A stretch of DNA of 64,000 nt, from assembly GCA_022641835.1 (NCBI GenBank), contig CP048722.1, forward strand, positions 62,001 to 126,000, read 5' to 3'. The stretch is from Petasospora fabianii. Taxonomy: Eukaryota; Ascomycota; Saccharomycetes; Phaffomycetales; Wickerhamomycetaceae. Both the position numbers and the translations under genes were made by a program. Below are positions 59,269 through 64,000 of the stretch, piece by piece. Numbering within the stretch: the stretch's first letter is position 1; each line of letters starts with the position of its first letter. The notes under the pieces were generated by a model. That model was not told the origin of the DNA and did not search any database. It saw only the letters and a program-made list of their open reading frames with translations.

Positions 59269-62200
59269 TCAAGGCTTAATCTTCATTGTAGACGATTTCC
59301 ATGGATGGCCACTGACAATGCATTCCACAAGCCAATCCCAGTCAATTATTTCTAATTCTATCTCCTTAATGCCGCCGTTGATCAGCTTCTTCAAAACGGA
59401 CCCCTTTCTTGAATTACCAGCCTCAAAAGGTTTCATCCATTGATGCATTTGCTCCATCTTGCGGCCATAGATGTAGATTGGAAAACTGCAACTCTTAGAG
59501 ACAGTGGCACAATCACTGATAAGCTTGCTATTGGTAGTTAGCTTAATGCTCTTCGTCTGCGAACCGAGTGCATGGAATAAGAACTTCGAGATGGAAGGGT
59601 CATCTTCAACGATCATAACACACTTATTGGCAAGAATCCGGTTGTTATTCAATTGTAGTGAAAGATCAAAATCGTTCTTCCAGTTTGTGATGAATTTGGA
59701 AATATCAGCAGACTTCGTAGCACCGTGTAAGGATGTTGAGACACCACTTGGAAGCAGATACGTGTACAGGTTCTCTCTGATGGATCCAAACTCGACAGAA
59801 TGTTGAATAAACTCATAGGAAAGCACTGGCCAACCCAATGCAAGAGCTTCAAAGTACTTGGCAAACCGGCATGGCTTTGATGTGATCAATGCAGCAAATC
59901 GGAAGCGTGTAAGGCTTCTCTTGAGCTGTCTTAAGCCATTCTTACCAGATAAAATCTCAAAGTACGGTTGGAACCCATCATCAGCGATGACACCTCCATT
60001 GGCCTTGATCAGCTCCTCCAACTCACTCTTATGTTTCTCGTTCAACCCTGTTAACGCAAAGAGGCAACCAGCAAACACAGATGAGGTGTCAATGATTGGC
60101 TTTCTTGAGAATGACTGTACCAAAGCATCTTCAAAAGTCACAGTTGGCTTGCTTGGTTGTGTACTCCGTCTTCTCGAAACTTCCTGAACTGACCCAACCC
60201 TATCATTACTCAGCCAAACACTTTCAGCCATTTTGATATCAGCAAGCGCAAATTTGAACTCTTGATCAGCGTTCTTGGTTTTCTTTCTCGTAGGTTTCTT
60301 GATGCGATGGCAGATGACAGTATCATAGCCTCTCATGCATCTGATCACATCGTCATCATGCTCCCTCATAGCACACTCAAGACCAACAACTCTGTACTCA
60401 GTATCATCATGAGTCACAGAGTCACCAACACGTATGTCTAGGGGGAATAGTCCCGTGGCTGTTTGTGCTCGGTCGTTAAATTTGACCACCGCCAGATTCT
60501 CCTCAACTCCAATGACAACACCAGGGTAGAGATATGTCTCATAGAGGTGCCACACACTGTTTCTTGATACAATGTCATCATCTGAAAGAACCAGTTTGTC
60601 CTCTCTCAACACCTCAGTTGGGAGCTGAAGCGGATGGGAGCCCGAGTCCCCATTGTCAATATTGTTGTTATCATCATCGTCATCATAGTGATCAATGTTC
60701 TTCGTGTTCTCGTCGTGGTCTGTCGTATCATTCGTATCAGTCATACCGTTCTCCTCTTCATCATGGGAGTCGTGTTCGGTGTTTTCGTTGTCATAATTTT
60801 CAGCTTCTGATTCCTCAGAACTGTTGGGAAGAATGTTTCCCTTCTTCTGTGGGGATCGGGATTGGGACTTGATTGGACTAGGCTTCAGTCTCTTGGTTGT
60901 CTCTTGGGAAGGAGTGGAAGTGTTGACTCTCTTTCTTCTTGCTCTTCGTCTGATGATACGAGACCCATCTTCATCTTGGGTATTCGTGAGACTAGTCTTA
61001 ACGTCATCGTTAACAACCTTGCCATCAACATCGTCAATATCAGACAAATCTTGTGTTACATTAGCGGCGTGGTCGTATTGTTGAGTAGTTGGATCGTCCT
61101 GTTTGATATCAGTTGAGGTTGGTGGAGCATCTGAGCTTGATTTTGGAACTTGCTGTTTAGGTTCTCCGTATAAAGTCTCGACTGGTTCTGTTTGAGGCTC
61201 TTCCTCAATCACCAGAGTGGTTCTCTCGTCCTCATTCGTCACATCGTTCTCCAAATATTTACCCTCTTCAATATCAACACCATCAGCTTCATCCCTGGTC
61301 GTATTAGCGTCCATATCAATCTGGTTCTCGTCCTCGACAGTATCATCCATCTCCTTGGTAGGGGTAGCCTGCACAATAGTAGGAGATGACATGATTCTGT
61401 TAACTGCACCACGCACAAGTAGATCCGACTTCGAGTGTGCTGGACGAGATGGAGTTTCCACAACATGAAGCTGTGATCTTGAGCTGTCTGGGAACGACCC
61501 TGAAGGAGCACCTGTGTATGCATGAGAAAGTGGGGAGTCAACAATGTTGGGAATAGTCTTGGGAAAGCGGAATACCGCAGAGTCATCAGGACTCATCTGG
61601 ACTGCTGGTCTTTCAGTCTTATCTCTATTGTGCTTAATATGCAAGCTGTCCTCTGCATTAAACTCATAACGTCTGGTTGCACTGGACGAGTCTTTGTTGG
61701 TATTGTCTTCATCTTCAGATACAACTGGTGAAGAAACCTCGCCATTAAATGTGACATCTCGAAGAAGCGACATGTCAGATTCGTCGTCTTTGTCTTCTTC
61801 TGGGGCAGTTCCTGGAATCTGTAGAGCAGCTTGTGATGACTCAGGTGAGAGTTCAGCATCATTGTTTGTTGTATTAAATGAGACGTTGGTGTTTTCTGGT
61901 TGGTCAGCCAATGTGACCTCGCCGATATCAGACGGGATTGTGATATGAGATTTATCGTATTCTTCCGTGTTTACCAGTCCACTTGGTTCATGAATCATCT
62001 GTGTGGGTGATCCACCAGTCTTTTGCGTATCGAATTCAAGGCTTGGAATCATTTGCGATTCGACTTGGAGGTCTGATTGATCTGCTTGCTGCTCTCTGAT
62101 CTTATCAAAGACACGATGTGCTGCGTGTCCCGATGGTGTGTTTAACGCCGCTTCTAAAGTGTGCTTCTTCTTCTTAAGAATGGTTTCCGGTGTGTCCTGG

Positions 62201-62732
62201 AAGGGATTCCGTACCTTGGTATTTAATGGTGTCTCGCCAATCATGTTTATCTTTCTGGTAACGGGTGTGTCTTCGAACGGATCATGGATATGGTTCAGCC
62301 ATGGACTCTCCGAATCGGGGAACTTCAGCTGCTTAAAGATTTGTTGTGAATCTTGTGATTCCTTTTCATCTGTTCTTACCATTTGGTTGGACGTAGATGG
62401 AGCAGGCTGTGGTAGAACTGTTCTTGGTGGCTCTGAGATGACGACGGTGTCTGGGTCTGCCTCGAGTATGCGTTGCGTATCGAGCGAGTCTCCAACATCA
62501 CACGATGAATCTATGACCCTATTCTCCTCATTAGATCCTAAGATCTTGATCTCCTTGAGTCTCTTGTTCTGTGACTCCTCGAAATTTAAGGAGGCAATGA
62601 GCTGTGTCTAGTTCTTCATGTTAGTTATGCGATTCAACTTTTGGTAGTGGCAATTGGTGATTTACTCACATCTGCAAGCACCCGATTTTGGCTCGCGGAC
62701 CTGCCGCTTAAGCTCTGTGGCTCCCCTGACAT
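59269..62732 (-). CDS. RAD9: DNA-damage checkpoint adaptor (two exons)
   Basis: Mediator that brings Rad53 to Mec1 after DNA damage (Crb2/53BP1 family). Proposed exons 62732-62670 (MSGEPQSLSGRSASQNRVLAD) and 62607-59269 give 1133 residues. Without exon 1 the first ATG (62382) would drop about 75 residues of open frame. The N-terminal two-thirds is disordered and rich in Ser, Thr, Asp and Glu, with many SQ/TQ sites for Mec1/Tel1. A Tudor domain (about residues 715-805: SVWHLYETYLYPGVVIGV ... VVKFNDRAQ) precedes tandem BRCT domains (about 850 to the end). The first has FAGCLFALTGLNEKHKSELEELIKANGG, the second CVMIVEDD ... and a final DWDWLVECIVSGHPW. Confidence 0.93.
62608..62669 (-). other. 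RAD9: Intron of RAD9 (62 nt)
   Basis: 5' splice site GTGAGT (62669-62664), branch site AACTAAC within TAACTAAC (62627-62620), 3' site CTAG ending at 62608. An alternative 3' site (ACAG, ending 62602) would remove two residues and keep frame. Phase 0. Exon 1 starts MSG, as in S. cerevisiae Rad9. Confidence 0.85.
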
Positions 62733-62993
62733 CTCACAAGGGCAATCTGATATCCTTTAGTGCAAGACTATAGCGTAACGCGCTGTGTCTAGTTATTCAA
62801 AGAGTCTAGCCGCCCAGATCAACTACATCACAGCGAAACGCGCATCATGTTTATTGGTGTTAGGATGTTTTTCATATCAACAAAAACAAACAAATCGTGG
62901 GGTTGCATCATTCTCTCTCTCTCTCTTGAGCCTTCATTCAAGGCGGCTAACTCATCACGACTTTTCTTTTCCCCTAAAGCCTGTTGAATATGA
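62733..62993. promoter_or_regulatory. Divergent promoter of RAD9 and the right-edge gene
   Basis: 261 bp with two ACGCG cores (62778-62782, 62838-62842). A second copy of CTGTGTCTAGTT (62783-62794), also present at the RAD9 3' splice site (62602-62613), lies here too. Confidence 0.5.
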
Positions 62994-64000
62994 ATGATCT
63001 GGGTTCAATGGAGCGCCTGGCAGTGGTTCGACTTGAACCGCTCGTTGGATCATCGGCCGTTTCACACTTCTTGCACCGTACGCTACATACCCGCTGAATC
63101 TACTTATCCACTCTACCCACCTCAATGTCTTTCGACTGACACTACCGTACCAACAGATCAGTACTTAGATGCTGAAATGGAACTCACGAGTGATTTGGAG
63201 GATGAAATTACTTCGATCTCTCAGGCCAAACGTATGCTCTTGGGCCTTTGTCTTGTTCATAGAGGCTACGTTGCCGAGGGACTTCGAGAGATTAGCATCA
63301 CAGTCGAGCTACCGCAGGACAACTACACCAAGTTTTCCGGGCTCTTGCTACTTCACTTTGGATTCATAGCTTGTGGTTTGCTTGATCACGCTCTACGTGC
63401 GCTTGAAGAAGCTGAACATATCGACGAAGACAGGGTCATTGAGATGCTCTCTTCGAGCACTGAACCACTACGTAAAGGGCTGAAAAGGAATACATTGTCG
63501 CCGAACATTCGCTCTATGAAAGAGAGATTACACTTCTATCACGTTAGGAGTGTGGAACTTTCTATGTCTGCTGTGCAGTTCCTGGTTCAACGAAAGATCA
63601 CTGATGTAATATGTAACTTGACCTCGATGTTTGATCTCATTGTGAATCTCATGCAAGTATCAACACCAGAGCCATTCACCAATGTTAAGATCATTCTGAA
63701 GCAACTTGAACGAGATTGGCAGGCAACTCATCTCCCTTCAGATGATTACGAGAAGAAGAAACGTAGTCAATGGAGAAAGAGACCATTGATTAATGCTAAA
63801 GATCTCAAGAACAACATCGTCTTCAAGACCGTTCAAGGATATTCTGAATTTCTTGAGGGTAACTACGAAAGTTCATTCTTTCATTTCAGCGGCTCTCTCG
63901 AAATGGTATCGTCTGAAAGATTCGACGTGAAGGACCGTCATACGCTGAAGACACTTCTCAGTTCATCGATCTTGAGATCCATTACCGTCCTAGCTATCCA
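62994..64000 (+). CDS. Unidentified helical protein, 3' end outside the window
   Basis: An open frame runs without a stop from 62994 to the right edge (335 codons). The product is not recognised. From about codon 62 (ATG 63177, MELTSDLEDEITSISQAKR) it is a regular helical protein, with paired helices such as FSGLLLLHFGFIACGLLDHALRALEEAE and FKTVQGYSEFLEGNYESSFFHFSGSLEMV. This looks like a TPR-type repeat array. The first 60 codons are odd: Trp-rich and without clear coding character. The start is uncertain: ATG 62994, ATG 63177, or an ATG at 62990 joined by splicing (a possible 79-nt intron, 63078-63156). It is divergent from RAD9. Confidence 0.7.
   Translation, partial: MIWVQWSAWQWFDLNRSLDHRPFHTSCTVRYIPAESTYPLYPPQCLSTDTTVPTDQYLDAEMELTSDLEDEITSISQAKRMLLGLCLVHRGYVAEGLREISITVELPQDNYTKFSGLLLLHFGFIACGLLDHALRALEEAEHIDEDRVIEMLSSSTEPLRKGLKRNTLSPNIRSMKERLHFYHVRSVELSMSAVQFLVQRKITDVICNLTSMFDLIVNLMQVSTPEPFTNVKIILKQLERDWQATHLPSDDYEKKKRSQWRKRPLINAKDLKNNIVFKTVQGYSEFLEGNYESSFFHFSGSLEMVSSERFDVKDRHTLKTLLSSSILRSITVLAI

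Noticed and set aside
1-64000. Transposons, LTR or virus-like elements, CRISPR arrays
   Set aside because: No integrase, transposase, reverse transcriptase, capsid or Cas coding and no long terminal or regularly spaced repeats were seen; the longest duplication is the membrane-protein gene array.

Overview
The window is chromosomal DNA from a budding yeast (Saccharomycotina). Thirty protein genes and one tRNA gene are packed on both strands, mostly without introns. The few introns sit close to start codons and carry TACTAAC-like branch sites. CTG falls at leucine positions conserved in S. cerevisiae Atg26, so this is probably not a CTG-Ser clade yeast; I cannot name the species.

Layout. 1-13.5 kb: ATG26 (its start lies outside the window), RRP15, a mitotic B-type cyclin, a cytosolic aldehyde dehydrogenase, the methionine permease MUP1, BNA4 and tRNA-Ile(AAT). 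13.6-28.7 kb: GLO3, KOG1 (TORC1), an unidentified acidic protein, an SLO1-like coiled-coil protein, a mitochondrial helical-repeat protein, a divergent second cyclin and a large C2H2/fungal_trans transcription factor. 28.7-30.3 kb: a 1.6-kb gene-free stretch with nested palindromes. 30.3-42.9 kb: DUR3 (urea uptake), GDI1, an HRD1-like membrane RING protein, TAZ1, AIM2, a MEP1/3-type ammonium transporter and a BRO1/PalC-like protein. 42.9-55.3 kb: KAR3, an unidentified large protein, LOA1, a tandem array of three related signal-peptide multi-membrane proteins, LOC1 and a DUF2470 membrane protein. 55.4-64 kb: SPA2, RAD9 and an unidentified gene that runs off the right edge.

Four genes (GDI1, HRD1-like, AIM2, RAD9) have a small first exon hidden upstream of the long reading frame. 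I reconstructed each from splice signals and homology. A fifth such case is possible at the right edge.

Themes. Nitrogen and sulfur uptake (DUR3, MEP, MUP1), TORC1 (KOG1) and cell-cycle or polarity functions (two cyclins, KAR3, SPA2, RAD9) lie among housekeeping genes. The promoters hold recurrent short motifs: GGTGTYCGGGTG, GGTAGGGGCAC, TTACNTAA clusters, and helically phased tandem sites upstream of RRP15, MUP1 and the SLO1-like/mitochondrial gene pair. ACGCGT boxes sit upstream of the cyclin, KAR3 and SPA2. The most novel-looking item is the three-gene membrane-protein array with duplicated promoters; one copy has gained a six-codon upstream ORF where its sister begins translation. I saw no transposon, virus-like element or CRISPR array.
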